A DNA stretch of 64,000 bases from Nageia nagi (GCA_050084985.1 JBITNC010000001.1:195796001-195860000), one strand, 5' to 3'. Positions 23,487-34,045 are shown, counted from the first letter of the stretch. Translations and numbers: made by a program. The notes: generated from the letters alone by a model not told the origin.

Positions 23487-23880
23487 TATTATGATCCATG
23501 TTCAAATTAATGGGAAACTTGAAAAAAATATAAAGGTAGATTTAGGTGTTGAAATCAATGTAATGCCAACCAATACTTGGAAAAAAATAGGATGACCACA
23601 CTTGATACCAATAACATAAAATTTTACCATGGTATATGGAAATATAATCAAAATAAGAGGAATATTAAAAGAGACAAACATATCTTTTATGGGCATTACA
23701 TCATAATTATACTTTAAAATAATCGATATGGCTATTGATGGGTTTACATACACATCCTTACTATACCTAGAGTGGATTGTTAACAACAAAGGGCTGATTA
23801 ATAGTAAAACCCAATAAATGATCATTGCTAATGATGAATGTTGATCCCATTTCCCTTTAGACAAAGGCATGTAATATGCC
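23487..23880 (+). pseudogene. Gypsy aspartic protease relic H
   Basis: One plus-strand frame reads IHVQING, then VDLGVEINVMPTNTWKKIG, the active-site neighbourhood of gypsy proteases in which D-L-G-A/x and N-V-M-P are typical, followed by hydrophobic strands to about 23870. It lies about 1.2 kb after the gag core on the same strand, as expected for gag-pro order. Four or five stops interrupt it. Reverse transcriptase is missing: the relic ends at or before the insertion at 24328. Confidence 0.6.
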
Positions 23881-24322
23881 TACCTAGATTACCCTAATAG
23901 CAAATCATCATTGTCAAAAACTAGTGACTCAATGTAGATTGGTGATATTTTTTGTTAACAACTAGAAAATAGTTAAATAGATTCAAGGACCATATAAACC
24001 CCATAGATGATGGTGAATTACTATTACATAATAGATATTTAGAAGAAGATTCCAAAGTGATTTACCTATTTTAGAATGTTAGGGATTGAAAATAAATGAC
24101 TCGATAAGCTTTTTGCATTCATTAATAGTTATGCAAAAATAGTAAAATATATGAATCACTACCTAAATACCATGGAATGTCCCCTCTTTCTAATTTCCTT
24201 CAAAATATAGAAAGACTATTTATTTATGACCAAAGTTAAATTCAATCCTTAGACCAATCCCTATAAGAACCCATCACTCATTAGTGGAATAGAAATAAAC
24301 ATTTCTTAAAAAATAAGACAAA

Positions 24323-24327
24323 GAGAG
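24323..24327. repeat. Target duplication GAGAG, left copy (element C)
   Basis: GAGAG recurs at 35622-35626, directly after the last base of a 502-bp LTR. The string is low in complexity, so support is moderate. Confidence 0.5.
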
Positions 24328-24355
24328 TGTTGGAATGTATAATGCATTATTGTAA

Positions 24356-24985
24356 TTTTTTACTTAGGTAAAAATAGTATTTATTTTAGCTCCTCTTTCT
24401 TAGTTAAATTTTTCTAAGGTAAGATAATAATGCTATTTTTTTAAGGGAAAATATCTTATTCAAAGATCAATTTTTATTTAAAAAAGAAGGGAAATATTTA
24501 TGAATTTTTTACTTAATTGTTTTTTGAAATTACATGCCTATTACTTAGGATTTTTTTATGTTTGTGAAAACTATGGAAATGATGCATGTTTATTCCTTAT
24601 GTAAAGTTATGAATGGATTTGTACAAACTATGGAAATGATGCATGTTTATGCAAAGTTATGAATGGACTTGAGCAAAATATAGAATTATGTAAAGATGTC
24701 CTTTCAAGGTTAGTAACAAAACCCATTGGAATCTTAAGTTTCAAGTTATTGATGGATGATGTCCATTACTTTATGTTTTATATTTTTGCTTTACTTATTT
24801 ATGCAAAAATCATAAATATTGAATGTGAAACCCCCTTAAATGAACACATTTGCATGTACATTCCACAACATGACTTATTTGGGGAGCCATGAGATGAGGA
24901 AAAGGCACACTAAAGCCTTAAGTTTGATGATTCAAATGGTGAAAAGTTCATACTTATTAATTTCCCCTAAGTCCTCTATTGGTCT
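24356..24985 (+). repeat. Dispersed repeat block X, copy 1
   Basis: It matches 27280-28087 over its length; the best-kept part includes AAAGATGTCCTTT, AACAAAACCCATTGGA and GGGAGCCATGAG. It also contains an internal near-repeat (ACTATGGAAATGATGCATG at about 24570 and 24627). In element A the same block lies in the leader before gag, so it is probably leader sequence of this copia family, brought next to the LTR start by deletion. Confidence 0.65.
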
Positions 24986-25286
24986 GGAATACTTAAGAGC
25001 AAGATCCTTCATCCTTGCAACATACCTCAAGATTTTCTTAACAACATTAAGGTGCTCAACATATGGTTTCTACATTAATCAAGCCATCAGATTCACTACA
25101 AAGTAATATTTGACTTGTAAATAATCAAATAAAGGAGACTACCCATTAATTTTTAGTAAGTTGTAGCATCTTCCAATTGAGAGTTGGATATAAGGAAAAT
25201 AGTGATTCTAGGAAAGATTGGGATTTTAGCATGTATACACTCCTCCATTTCAAACTTTTGCAAGATATCTAACATACTCTTAGATT
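24986..25286 (-). pseudogene. Inverted copia RT/RNase H fragment, part 1 (in element C)
   Basis: The minus strand matches the end of reverse transcriptase and start of RNase H of the copia elements here: ILDILQKFxME-type text at 25285-25230 and the ILRYVAR-type stretch near 25060-25010. It continues at 33821 on the far side of element A, which split it. Its direction is opposite to the LTRs of element C. Confidence 0.7.
25282..25286. repeat. Target duplication AGATT, left copy (element A)
   Basis: AGATT here and at 33816-33820 flank the two LTRs exactly. Joining the flanks restores continuous copia reverse transcriptase text, which confirms the insertion site. Confidence 0.9.
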
Positions 25287-25788
25287 TGTTTGAATGTATA
25301 ATGCATTATTGTAAAGGTTTTTTAATAATCTTCTATGAAAGTTCACTAATACTTAAGGGTATCATTTGATACATTAAGTATTAAAGTGGATATGATAATG
25401 TAACTTGTTCTACACTTGATGTCATGAGCATTCCCCTTGGGTAAAAGGATGTGCATGTCATGCTTTTGTACATTGGATAAATGGGTGATCCAAAGAGGTA
25501 TTTCGGCCTAAAAATAGAAGGCTCCCTCTTTGTGATTACACATAAATTTGTAGAGTAAAATTATGCTATAGGATAGAGTGTAGGAGTTGAGATTAGGAGG
25601 ATTTTAAGAGAGTTGTATTTGTGATTGAAGTAAAGATATAGTTAGTGGATGTACTCATAGTTGGAGGAACCACTTACATCTTGTGTTATCTTTGTGAGAT
25701 AGCTTTGTGTGATAGTTAGATGTGAATTGAGAGATTTCATGTGATCTTGGTAATTTAGGATTGTTTATGTTATAGTTCAATCCTTTCA
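25287..25788 (+). repeat. 5' LTR of element A
   Basis: Starts TGTTTGAATGT and ends AATCCTTTCA; co-linear with 33315-33815. The TATA region reads CCTAAAAATAG (near 25507) where the 3' LTR has TATAAATAG, so the box is damaged in the copy that would drive transcription. Confidence 0.9.
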
Positions 25789-25790
25789 TT

Positions 25791-25802
25791 TATTATCAAA
25801 GC
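25791..25802 (+). other. Primer binding site of element A
   Basis: TATTATCAAAGC, two bases after the LTR end, matches nine of twelve bases of TGGTATCAGAGC, the common plant primer site for initiator tRNA-Met. Confidence 0.6.
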
Positions 25803-28582
25803 ACCTTTGAGGCTTCTCTTCACATACTTGGTGTGGAAGCTCTTCTTTGACATATTGGAGGTCCTCCATCTTTCTTTGAGGTTTACTTTTCTTGTTTGAG
25901 GTTTACACAAGAAAAGGTATAATTTTTTATTATTATTTTTTGTGTGATAATAAATTTTTTTTACATGTGTTAATTAATTTTTTTTCTTAAAATGATACAA
26001 TTGATTACCAACCCTTTTTTTGCAATTTTCTTATTACTTATAATATTGCTAATTTATTAAAAAAAAGGTTAGCATGCAAAAAAATTGAAATTTGTTTCAA
26101 TGTTTTTAAGAAATAACATGCAAAAAAGGGGTATATTATATTTTAAAATTAATAATATTTTTTCACTCCTTACAAATCTATTTATTTCAAAATTATATTA
26201 TATTTTTCAAAACCTTAGTTGACATCTTGGAGGTTAGAATTATTTCAAAATATTGATTTATGAGACCCACCTCTGTTTGTGACTCTGTCCTCATGCTTGA
26301 CCCTCATAGTTGTCTCCACCTCCTTTTCCCTACCCTTGTTGGGCCCTTATCCTTTGCTCACCTTAGTGCACTAACCTTCTCTATGGTGTTCATGCTGGTA
26401 ATGATGTTGGCACTAGTGATGGTGGCTCTGTGGTCTCCCCTCTCACATACTCCTTTACACACCTCTATGGTGCACTCCTCTACATGCCTCTAGTCTCCTT
26501 CACCTCCTACTCCCCTGCCAACACCTCCAACTCCACCTCTATAATGCCCTACATGGCTTAGCTCATGGTGGCACCTCTCAATGCCTCCTCCACTCCCAAT
26601 GTCTCTTCCCTCCACTCACCATCAAACCTCACACCTGACCTTGCATCTCCTCATATGACCATGCAGACAATTCTTCCTAGCCACTCCCCTCTATGGACCT
26701 CCATTATAGTTTGGTTTTGACCTCACTAATGCCTTATAAAATGATTAGTTATCATTCTTTTTTTTATGTACCTAGTGCCACCCCCACCTTTCCCTCCCCT
26801 CTTACTTTGTCATTGACCTAGTACTCATGGCTATGGATCTCATCCCTCCCTTCTCATAATCAGGTATTCTATTCCACCTCATGTATCCCTTGCAACTGAT
26901 AACTTGACCCTCATTGTTTGCTTGCACCTGATCCCTTATATGCATAGTTTGCTCCTCTTCTTGCATGGACCTTTTTTTAAATCCCATGTGATCCTCGTCC
27001 TTAACAAATCTCTTCATATAGTTTGGTAGATGAATTATTTTATAAGTAATATTTATGGAAAAAATCTATTTCTTAGTGGATGACAATTTTTTATTGGTTG
27101 TTTTTTTGTCAACATTCATATCCTCATTAATGATAATTAAGACTTGGAGTGTTTAGACAAATTTTGCATGCAATTCCTTTTTTACATGCTTTCCTCCTTC
27201 ATTAATTCCTCATAGGCTTACTTGATAATTACTGTACTTATTTAAATGGAGGAACATATAGTCAATTTAAATGCTTAAAAATTGTTTTTACCTTCATCTC
27301 TAGCAAAGAGAATAATCTTAATACTTAGAAGATTTTTTAGCATGCAAGTATTTTTTAACATTCTAAGGTAAAACTAGTATGCTATCTTTAAGGGATAAAT
27401 TTTTTAAATAAAAGAGGAGGAATTTGTATAAATTTTGTATATACTTTACTTAAAATATTTATCTAAATGATGCATGCTTATTACTAATTTTTTTTAAGTT
27501 AATATTGCATGTTAATACTTAAATTTTTAAAAGTGAATGGTGCATGTTTAGTTAATAATGCATGCTCATTACTTAAAGTCAAATGTTTTATGCTCCTTAC
27601 ATTTTTTAAGAATGATGCATGCCTACTAAATTTTTTTTTTTAAGTTATGGGATTAATGAATGCCATTTTTGCAAGGTAATTAAATTAATTCTTATCCCTA
27701 AATATTTATCCTTTATGGAAATTATGAAATTAATGCATGCTTATGCTTAAGTATTTATCATTTATTTTGCAAAGTTAACTTATGCAAATTATGGACCTAA
27801 TGTAAAAGATGTCCTTTAGGGGTTGGTAAACAAAACCCATTGGACACTTAGGTTTCAAATTTTTAAATGGATGATGTTTACTTCATGTTTCATCTTTGGC
27901 TTTATTTTCTTATGCAAATATTGATATGGGCAACTCCCTAAAATGAAAACATATGTATGTACATTCTACAAAATGACTTGTTTTGGGAGCCATGAGGTGA
28001 GGATAGGCAGATTGGAGACTTTATGTCTAATGATCCAAGTGGTAAAAAGTTTGTACTTCTCAATTACCCTAAGTCCTTTTTTGGTTTGGACATAATGCTA
28101 TTAGGTGGATAGGCATGTGTGTAGTGATACCACATGTCTACATGTCCATTCAAAGATTATCTTGATAACTTAAGAGGACAACTTGAAACCTAATCAAGAT
28201 TAATAATTTGGTTGATCCAATAAATATCATAACCTTGGAAAATAGCTAGTATTTCTTCTTATGAGAGCATATTGCTACCTAAGGGGAATTGGTTGAGAAT
28301 TGGTAGGACCTGGGCTCCTCTTATGTGGGCATCAAGGTGAAGGCCTAATTTAAACAAGAAAATAAACCTCAATAATGTCACTCTACATATATAGTTCTTG
28401 AGATGAGATATGTATTTGGGTACATGGGTTATTATTTGAATTGTAAAACATTTGCACTTGTGAATCAAATTAAGCATGTATTTAGTGTTAAATGTAACAT
28501 GTATTATTTAATTGGTTAAAACTTAACATTTAATGTTGTTTATTGAATCACATGCTTATTATTTGACATTATTATGTAGCAA
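25803..28582 (+). other. Leader region of element A, with GC-rich island and repeat X
   Basis: It is unusually long for a copia leader. 25803-26250 is AT-rich; 26255-26960 is a pyrimidine- and GC-rich island; 27280-28087 is repeat block X; 28088-28582 is AT-rich. A 77-codon open stretch at 26260-26493 shows no domain. The island is probably a foreign insertion, but no ends were identified. Confidence 0.5.
27280..28087 (+). repeat. Dispersed repeat block X, copy 2, with GCATGC motifs
   Basis: Homologous to 24356-24985. The first half carries the motif ATGCATGCTTATTAC in several variants (about 27468, 27560, 27611, 27733), giving a cluster of CATGCA/TGCATG sites. Confidence 0.65.
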
Positions 28583-29555
28583 ATGGGAGACTCTTTTTAC
28601 CCAAACACATTCTCAATGGTTCCAACTATGGGATATGGGAACCACAGATGAGAGCTAAATTGTAAGTAAGGAAGATTTGGCAAGTAGTGAATGAAAATCT
28701 TGTACCTCCTATAGATGAGAAGGCACTAGAGGCTTAAAACATAAAGAATGAGTTGGCAATCTCCATGGTTTACCATGCAATTTCAAATGAAGTGCTCCTA
28801 ATGATTTTCTCTTCAACTTTAGCAAAGAAAGCTTGGGATAAGCTTAAACAAATCTACCTTAGTTCAAACTTTTTAAGAAGATTTACCATTCTCTAAAAGT
28901 TGCTTCAATCTCATCAAGGGGAAGATGAAAATATGGCTATCTAGTTGAACAAAATCATTAACCTAAGGGCCCAACTTGTTTCTTATGGGTGTGATTGAAT
29001 CAATGATGAGTTCATGGTCTTCATCATTCTTCAAAGCCTTTCTTCAATGTTTGAAAACTTTGTAACAATTATGGAAATAAGGCTTGATGAAGAAGAAGTC
29101 TTCTTTCTTTGAGAACCTTTCTAGACACCTATTGAAGCATGAAGAAACTCTTAACAATAAAGTGTTAATTTCTTCTCCTAAGAATAATAACTTTGCTCTT
29201 GAAGCAACCAAAAATCCTTTCAAGAAGAACTTTAACCATAAAAAGAAATCTTATCTTTCTTCCTCCAAAAGGTTTGAGAAAAAAGAAAATGGCTACAACA
29301 ATAGTAGGAACAATAGAAACAACAATCATAGTAGCAAGAATAATGATAACAACAACCACTTCAAGAAAAGACATGGAAAAGGAAAAGTAAACAATCTTTA
29401 TCCTAAGGAAAAGTTTTATGGTTATTGTAACTATTATGGCATCCAAGGTCATAAAGAAGTTGATTGCTACAAAAAGAAAAGAGAGAAAAAGTTCAAAGGA
29501 AATGGAAATGTAAATAACTTCAAAGGAAAGAAGAATATTCATGCTAGTTTTGCTA
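28583..29555 (+). pseudogene. Copia gag of element A
   Basis: It starts at ATG 28583 (MGDSF; the related element E starts MGNSF). One or more small indels and Gln-to-stop changes follow. The copia gag helices are readable (KKAWDKLKQIYLSSNFLRRF near 28820, ENLSRHLLKHEETLNNK at 29113). A basic Asn/Lys-rich linker leads to a zinc knuckle at about 29417-29460 reading CNYYGIQGHKEVDC. That is C-x2-Y-x4-H-x4-C, with Tyr where the second Cys belongs. Gag packages the RNA; this one is interrupted and could not be made whole. Confidence 0.8.
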
Positions 29556-29755
29556 TGGAACTCTACTCCATGTCTCACTCTTTTTCATCTGAATGGATTG
29601 TTGATTTTAGTTGCACTAATCACCTATACTTTGAAAAAGAAAAGTTTAATAACTTTCATAAGTATAAAAAAGATACGATTGTGATTGGAGATAACTATAC
29701 CCTTGAAGTCCAAGGAATTGGGAATGTGCTGATTCATTAAAAAATTCTTAAAAAT
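29556..29755 (+). pseudogene. Copia aspartic protease of element A
   Basis: In frame with the gag end: WIVDFSCTNHLYFEKEKF at about 29595. The family motif is D-S-G-C-x-N-H; here Ser is Phe and Gly is Ser, so the catalytic triad D-S/T-G is lost. The later EVQGIGNVLIH strand is present. A stop at 29738 precedes the next segment. Confidence 0.75.
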
Positions 29756-30890
29756 ATTATTTATGTTCCTAAGTTAAGAATTAACCTTCTCTCCATGATC
29801 CAAGTTGATAGAAAAAGGTACTTTTTTGAGTTTAACACTCAATTCTAGTGCATTAAGAAAGGACTTGCCACTTTGGTTGAAAGATATATCAAAGATAACC
29901 TCTACATTATGGATCAAGTTCCATCAAGGATGTGTCATGCTTCTAGTGTGTGTTCTAAAGGTAATCTTTGGCACCATAATTTAGGGAACCTTAACCATAA
30001 GAGTATTCAAGTCATGAAAGACCAAGAACTTGTGGAAGGTTTTCTTTCAATTTCTCCTTCGATTGTTCTATGTGAGAAGTGCATTCTTTGCAAGATGCTT
30101 AGAAAAAAGTTTGAAAAAGATAAGGCAACAAGAGCATCTCAACTCTTCAACTTGTGCATTCATATTTGATAGGTCCATTTTAGACTAAGTCACATGGAGG
30201 AGCATCTTACATCTTGACCTTCATTAATGACTTTAGTAGGATGACCTTTGGGTATCTACTTGAGCACAAGGATCAAACCTTTGAGAGTTTTAAGGTTTTT
30301 AAGGCCTTTGTTGAGAATCAAACTAACCTTAAAATCAAGATGTGAGATCAGATAATGGGGAATAATATAATAGCAATTATTTCAATGACTATTGTGTTAA
30401 GTATGAAATTAGGAGGTAGTTTATGATTCCTTACACTTCTCAATAGAATGGTGTTGCCAAAAAGAAAAATAGGATAATTATGGAGATGGCAAGATGCATG
30501 ATGGGTAATCTTCCTAATTTCTTATGGGGTGAAACTATGAGCACTGCTATTTACACCTTAAATAGGTGTACCATTAAATTTATTTAGGGTGAAATTCTTT
30601 TTGAGGCATGGTTAAAAAGAAAACCTAACATTTAACATCTTAGGGTATTTGGTTATGAAGAATTCTCCTACATTATTTTTAAGAAAAGGAAAAAGTTGGA
30701 CAAATAAGCTAAAAAATGCATCTTTATCGGTTATGATAGTCATCATAGAGGCTACAAGCTTTACACTTTAGCCTATAAAGTAATGTTCATTTCAAGAGAT
30801 ATAAAATTCAATGAACTTCTTAAAGAATCTACTTATAATGAGGATGTTGATGTTCCAAAGGACTATTCAGTTGCACTTAGTTGAGTAGAT
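29756..30890 (+). pseudogene. Copia integrase of element A
   Basis: The N-terminal zinc region reads LWHHNLGNLNHKSIQVM and CEKCILCK (HHCC, about 29968-30100). The core follows with frame changes: the second Asp lies in the TCAGATAATGGGGA region near 30350. The third catalytic position reads NGVAKKKNR near 30450, with Lys where copia integrases have Glu. The C-terminal part with FIGYDSHHRGYKLYTL is at about 30725-30780. Stops and frameshifts occur throughout. Integrase would insert the cDNA; this copy lacks the full DDE triad. Confidence 0.8.
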
Positions 30891-30989
30891 ATTTATATTG
30901 ATAAGTCACCTTAGGAACAAAATTCTCCAACATAAAGGGTAATAAAAAGCATGAAATTGAACAAAGGGTAATAAGCATGAGCCCTCAAC

Positions 30990-31885
30990 TTGAAAAGAAG
31001 ATTCAAAGCATGAGTGCTGGATGAAAGCCATGAAAGTGGAGTATGAGATGCTTATGAAAAATAAAACTTGGGACTTGGTTCCTTATCCTAATGAGAAGAA
31101 TGTGATTGGTAATAAGTGGATCTAGAAAGTCAAGTTTAATTCAATTAGAGATATTGAGAAATACAAGGCAAGGTTAGTAGCTAAAGGTTTTGCTAAGAAA
31201 TATGATGTAGATTATGAGAAAACCTTTTCCCCCATGGCAAAGATGCCTACTGTGAGAGTTAATCCTTGCTCTTTCTATAGGTCAAGGATGGAAAGTTTTT
31301 CAACTTGATATTAAGAGTGCATTTCTCAATGGTGACTTAGATGTAGAAATCTTCATGAATTAATTACAAGGGTTTATTATGGAAGGCAAAGAGTCCTTTG
31401 TGTGTAAGCTAAAGAAGTCATTGTATGAATTTAAGCAAGCACCTCAAGCTTTATACAAAAAGATTTGAAAGTACTTTGTAGATATTAGTTTCTCCAAGTG
31501 TTTTTCTGACTCTGATCTATATGTTCTCAATTAAGGACAAGACATGGTCTTGATTCTCCTTTATGTGGATGATATTTTGATTACTAAGAATAATGATAAA
31601 ATCATTTAAGAGTGCATATCCAAACTTAAGGTAACATTTGAAATGATAGTGTATAAATACAAGGATTATACTTATCTCAGTCAATCTAAGTATATATTAG
31701 ACATCTTGCAAAAGTTTGGAATGGAGGAGTGTAGATATATTACTATCCTAGTCTATCCTAGAATTACTTTTTCTTTGAGCTCTAACTATTAGTTAACTAA
31801 TGCTACAACTTATAGGTAATTAATTAATAGTCTTTGTATTTGACTATATCCAAGCTAGATATTACCTTTGTAGTGAATTTGATGG
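30990..31885 (+). pseudogene. Copia reverse transcriptase of element A
   Basis: Readable landmarks: WMKAMKVEYEMLMKNKTWDLV near 31020 (split by a stop), [20 protein letters not shown] near 31170, [13 protein letters not shown] near 31300, a LKKSLYEFKQAPQA block near 31410, and the catalytic LLYVDDILIT at about 31555-31585. YVDD is intact, but several stops and frameshifts surround it. Reverse transcriptase would copy the element RNA. Confidence 0.8.
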
Positions 31886-32490
31886 CATGATTCATGCAAA
31901 AACCTTATGTTGAGCACCTCAATGCTATTAATCAAATCTTGAGGTATGTTGTAGGGACTAAGGATCTTACTATAAATTATTCTAAGTTACCATCATTTGT
32001 TCTCTCTAAATTCTTAGATTGTAACTATGGGGGAGATAGAGATGATAGGATATCAACCTTTGCATATGTGTTTAGCATTGGTTTAGGTGCTATCTCTTGG
32101 GCTTCCAATAAGTAGCCTACTATTTATCTTTTCACCATAGAAGCTAAATACCATGCCATGTTTGTTACAGCCCAAGAAGCCATTTGGCTAAGGCATATTT
32201 TGAAAAAAATTAGCTATGAGTAAGGTGGCTCATCTTTGATTTTTTTAGATATTTAGTTGGCTATTTCTTTAGCTAAGAATCTTATGTTCCATCAAAGAAT
32301 AAAACATGTGGAAATATATGCCCATTTTATCAAGGAAAAGGTACTTGATGGCATCATACACCTAAAGTATTATCTATCCACCTTGAACTCCACTGATTTG
32401 TTCACCAAGCATCTCTTAAAAGCTCAGTTCTATAAGTTTAGGAATGCTATCAGGTTCATGAAGTTTCCCTTAAGGGGGAGTGAATTTTGA
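31886..32490 (+). pseudogene. Copia RNase H of element A
   Basis: PYVEHLNAINQILRYVVGT, then FLDCNYGGDRDDRIST (Asp region), GAISWASNK followed by a stop, then IEAKYHAMF (Glu region), an AISLAKNLMFHQRIKHVEI stretch and a TDLFTKHL end near 32400. Three stops break it. RNase H would degrade the RNA strand. The frame ends just after the first purine tract at 32469. Confidence 0.8.
32469..32482 (+). other. Distal polypurine tract copy (element A)
   Basis: CTTAAGGGGGAGTG lies at the end of the RNase H frame, 834 bases before the real LTR-adjacent tract at 33305. The same arrangement occurs in elements C (34431) and E (59550). Confidence 0.65.
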
Positions 32491-32589
32491 ATTCTTATGT
32501 TGAATTCATATTTATGATGATAACCTCACCCCTAGGAGTATTTTATGCTATATAGTGTTGATTTTGTTGTACACCTTTGTGGTAAGTTC

Positions 32590-32865
32590 ACTCTATGTGA
32601 GGAACTTATTGTACAAATTTTTAAAGTAAAAGATTGGCCAATCTAGCACTATTCAGTTATCCATGTGTTAGGAACTCTTATTTGTCTTTTAGCATTGTTC
32701 AATTATCCATATGTGAGGAACTCATATGTGCATGCTCTATTTTTGGTTAATCTATTACTATTCAATTATCCATGTGTGAGGAACTCTTATGTGTGTTTTG
32801 GCACTATTTAGTTATCCATATGTGAGGAACTCATATGTGTATGCTCTATTTTGTAATGTTAATCA
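32590..32865 (+). repeat. 109-bp tandem repeat in 3' untranslated region (element A)
   Basis: TTATCCATRTGTGAGGAACTC occurs at 32657, 32703, 32766 and 32812, so a 46 + 63 base pair of subunits is repeated at 109 bases. A fifth, partial copy (TCTATGTGAGGAACTTA) is near 32592. Element E has related repeats in its matching region. Confidence 0.8.
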
Positions 32866-33304
32866 ACACATGTTCTTATATACACCAGATGACTATAAGT
32901 TTTTTTCATGGCATCTTTATGATGATTTATAGTGTACCATTGATTAGTTCATGATGGCATTTGTGTGATTCATCTATCCTTAATGAGATGAATATGTTGC
33001 ATCTAACTAATCTTGTTATTTGAGCTGCTTATGACTTGCAAGTCCCTTTGAGATTGTAGGTTACTTACCTTAGGTATGTAGGATCTTAGAGACTCTTCAT
33101 GACTTCCAGTTGGATGACTACTTCATGTACACTAAAACTAGTTATGGTGAATGATTATATTTGGTAAAGTAGTGAGTCTCAAACTAGATCTTTCTTACTT
33201 CACAAATATGTAAAAATTTCTCATGTCCATTGTATCTATTTGGAAGAGAACTCTCTTACTTTATTTTCTTCTTCTTTCTTACTTAATCTATCCCAATATT
33301 TCAT
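32866..33304 (+). other. Rest of 3' untranslated region of element A
   Basis: No reading frame; co-linear with 34650-35110 in element C (GTACCATTGATTAGTTCATGATGG, CTTATGACTTGCAAG). Confidence 0.7.
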
Positions 33305-33314
33305 TAAGTGGGAG
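33305..33314 (+). other. Polypurine tract of element A
   Basis: TAAGTGGGAG directly before the TGTTGGAATG start of the 3' LTR; one T interrupts the G run compared with element C. Confidence 0.7.
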
Positions 33315-33815
33315 TGTTGGAATGTATAATGCATTACTATAAAGGTTTTGTAATAATCTTCTATGAAAGTTCACTAATACTTAAGGGTATCATTTGATAC
33401 CTTAAGTATTAAAGTGAATATGATTATGTAACTTACCCTACACTCCATGTTATTTGCATATCCCTTGGGTAAAAGGATGCACATGTCATGCTTTTGTATA
33501 TTGAATAAAAGGGTGATCTAAAGAAGGATTTTGGCTTATAAATAGAAGGCTCCCTCTTTGTGATTGCACATCAATTTGTGGAGTAAAATTATGCTATAGG
33601 ATAGAGTGTAGGAGTTGAGATTAGGAGGATTGTAAGAGAGTTGTATTTGTGATTGAACTAAAGATCTAGTTAGTGGATGTACTCCTATTTGAAGAAACCA
33701 CTTACATCTTTGTTATCTTTGTGAGATTGCTTTGTGCGATAGTTAGATGTGAATTGAGAGCTTTCATGTGATCTTGGTAGTTTAGGATTATTTATGTTAT
33801 AGTTCAATCCTTTCA
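33315..33815 (+). repeat. 3' LTR of element A
   Basis: 501 bases, TGTTGGAATGT to AATCCTTTCA, with an intact TATAAATAG box at 33537-33545; co-linear with the 5' LTR, most differences being transitions. Confidence 0.9.
33537..33545 (+). promoter_or_regulatory. TATA box in 3' LTR of element A
   Basis: TATAAATAG followed by AAGGCTCCCTC; the same box occurs in the element C LTR at 35340. It could start read-out transcription into 33815 onward. Confidence 0.55.
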
Positions 33816-33820
33816 AGATT
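33816..33820. repeat. Target duplication AGATT, right copy (element A)
   Basis: Matches 25282-25286. Confidence 0.9.
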
Positions 33821-34045
33821 GACTAAGATAAGTAAAATGGTAGTAGTGCAAATGTTGCCTTAAGTTTGGATATACACTCTTGAATGATTTCATCATTTTT
33901 TCTAGTAATCAAAAGATCATTCACATAAAGGAGAATCAAGACCACATCTTTTCATTAATTGAGCACATATATATCAAAGTAAAAAAAATACTTAGAAATA
34001 CTAATGTTAGTAAAGTATCCTAAAATCTTCTTGTACCAAGCTCTA
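33821..34045 (-). pseudogene. Inverted copia RT fragment, part 2 (in element C)
   Basis: Minus-strand continuation of 25286-24986 after removal of element A. It matches 60595-60870 of element E: the region around the catalytic YMDD/YVDD (here near 33920-33935) and PRAWYKKIL at 34043-34020. It meets a plus-strand RNase H segment head to head at about 34046. Confidence 0.7.

Larger units (their letters stand above)
25287..33815 (+). mobile_element. Ty1/copia element A, full length, decayed
   Basis: 8,529 bases with LTRs of 502 and 501 bases (about 90% alike by eye) and a perfect AGATT duplication. Order inside: primer site, long leader, gag, protease, integrase, reverse transcriptase, RNase H, 3' untranslated repeats, purine tract. 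Integrase before reverse transcriptase marks it as copia. All frames are broken and protease and integrase active sites are changed, so it is inactive. It inserted in an inverted copia fragment of element C. Confidence 0.9.

Noticed and set aside
21785-23880. Integrated pararetrovirus
   Set aside because: Gag and protease wording fits gypsy elements; no movement protein or coat-protein region is seen and reverse transcriptase is absent, so there is no support for a viral origin.
26260-26493. 77-codon frame in the GC-rich island as a gene
   Set aside because: Pyrimidine-rich composition by itself removes stops; the translation is biased to Leu/Ser/Pro/Met and shows no motif.
24356-28087. The two X blocks as LTRs of a separate element
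   Set aside because: They lie in two different copia elements (C and A), separated by A's own 5' LTR; no duplication or purine tract flanks them.
29165-29578. 137-codon minus-strand open frame
   Set aside because: It is the shadow of the Lys/Asn-rich gag of element A; purine-rich coding leaves the other strand free of stops, and the product is a string of Ile/Val/Phe without a domain.
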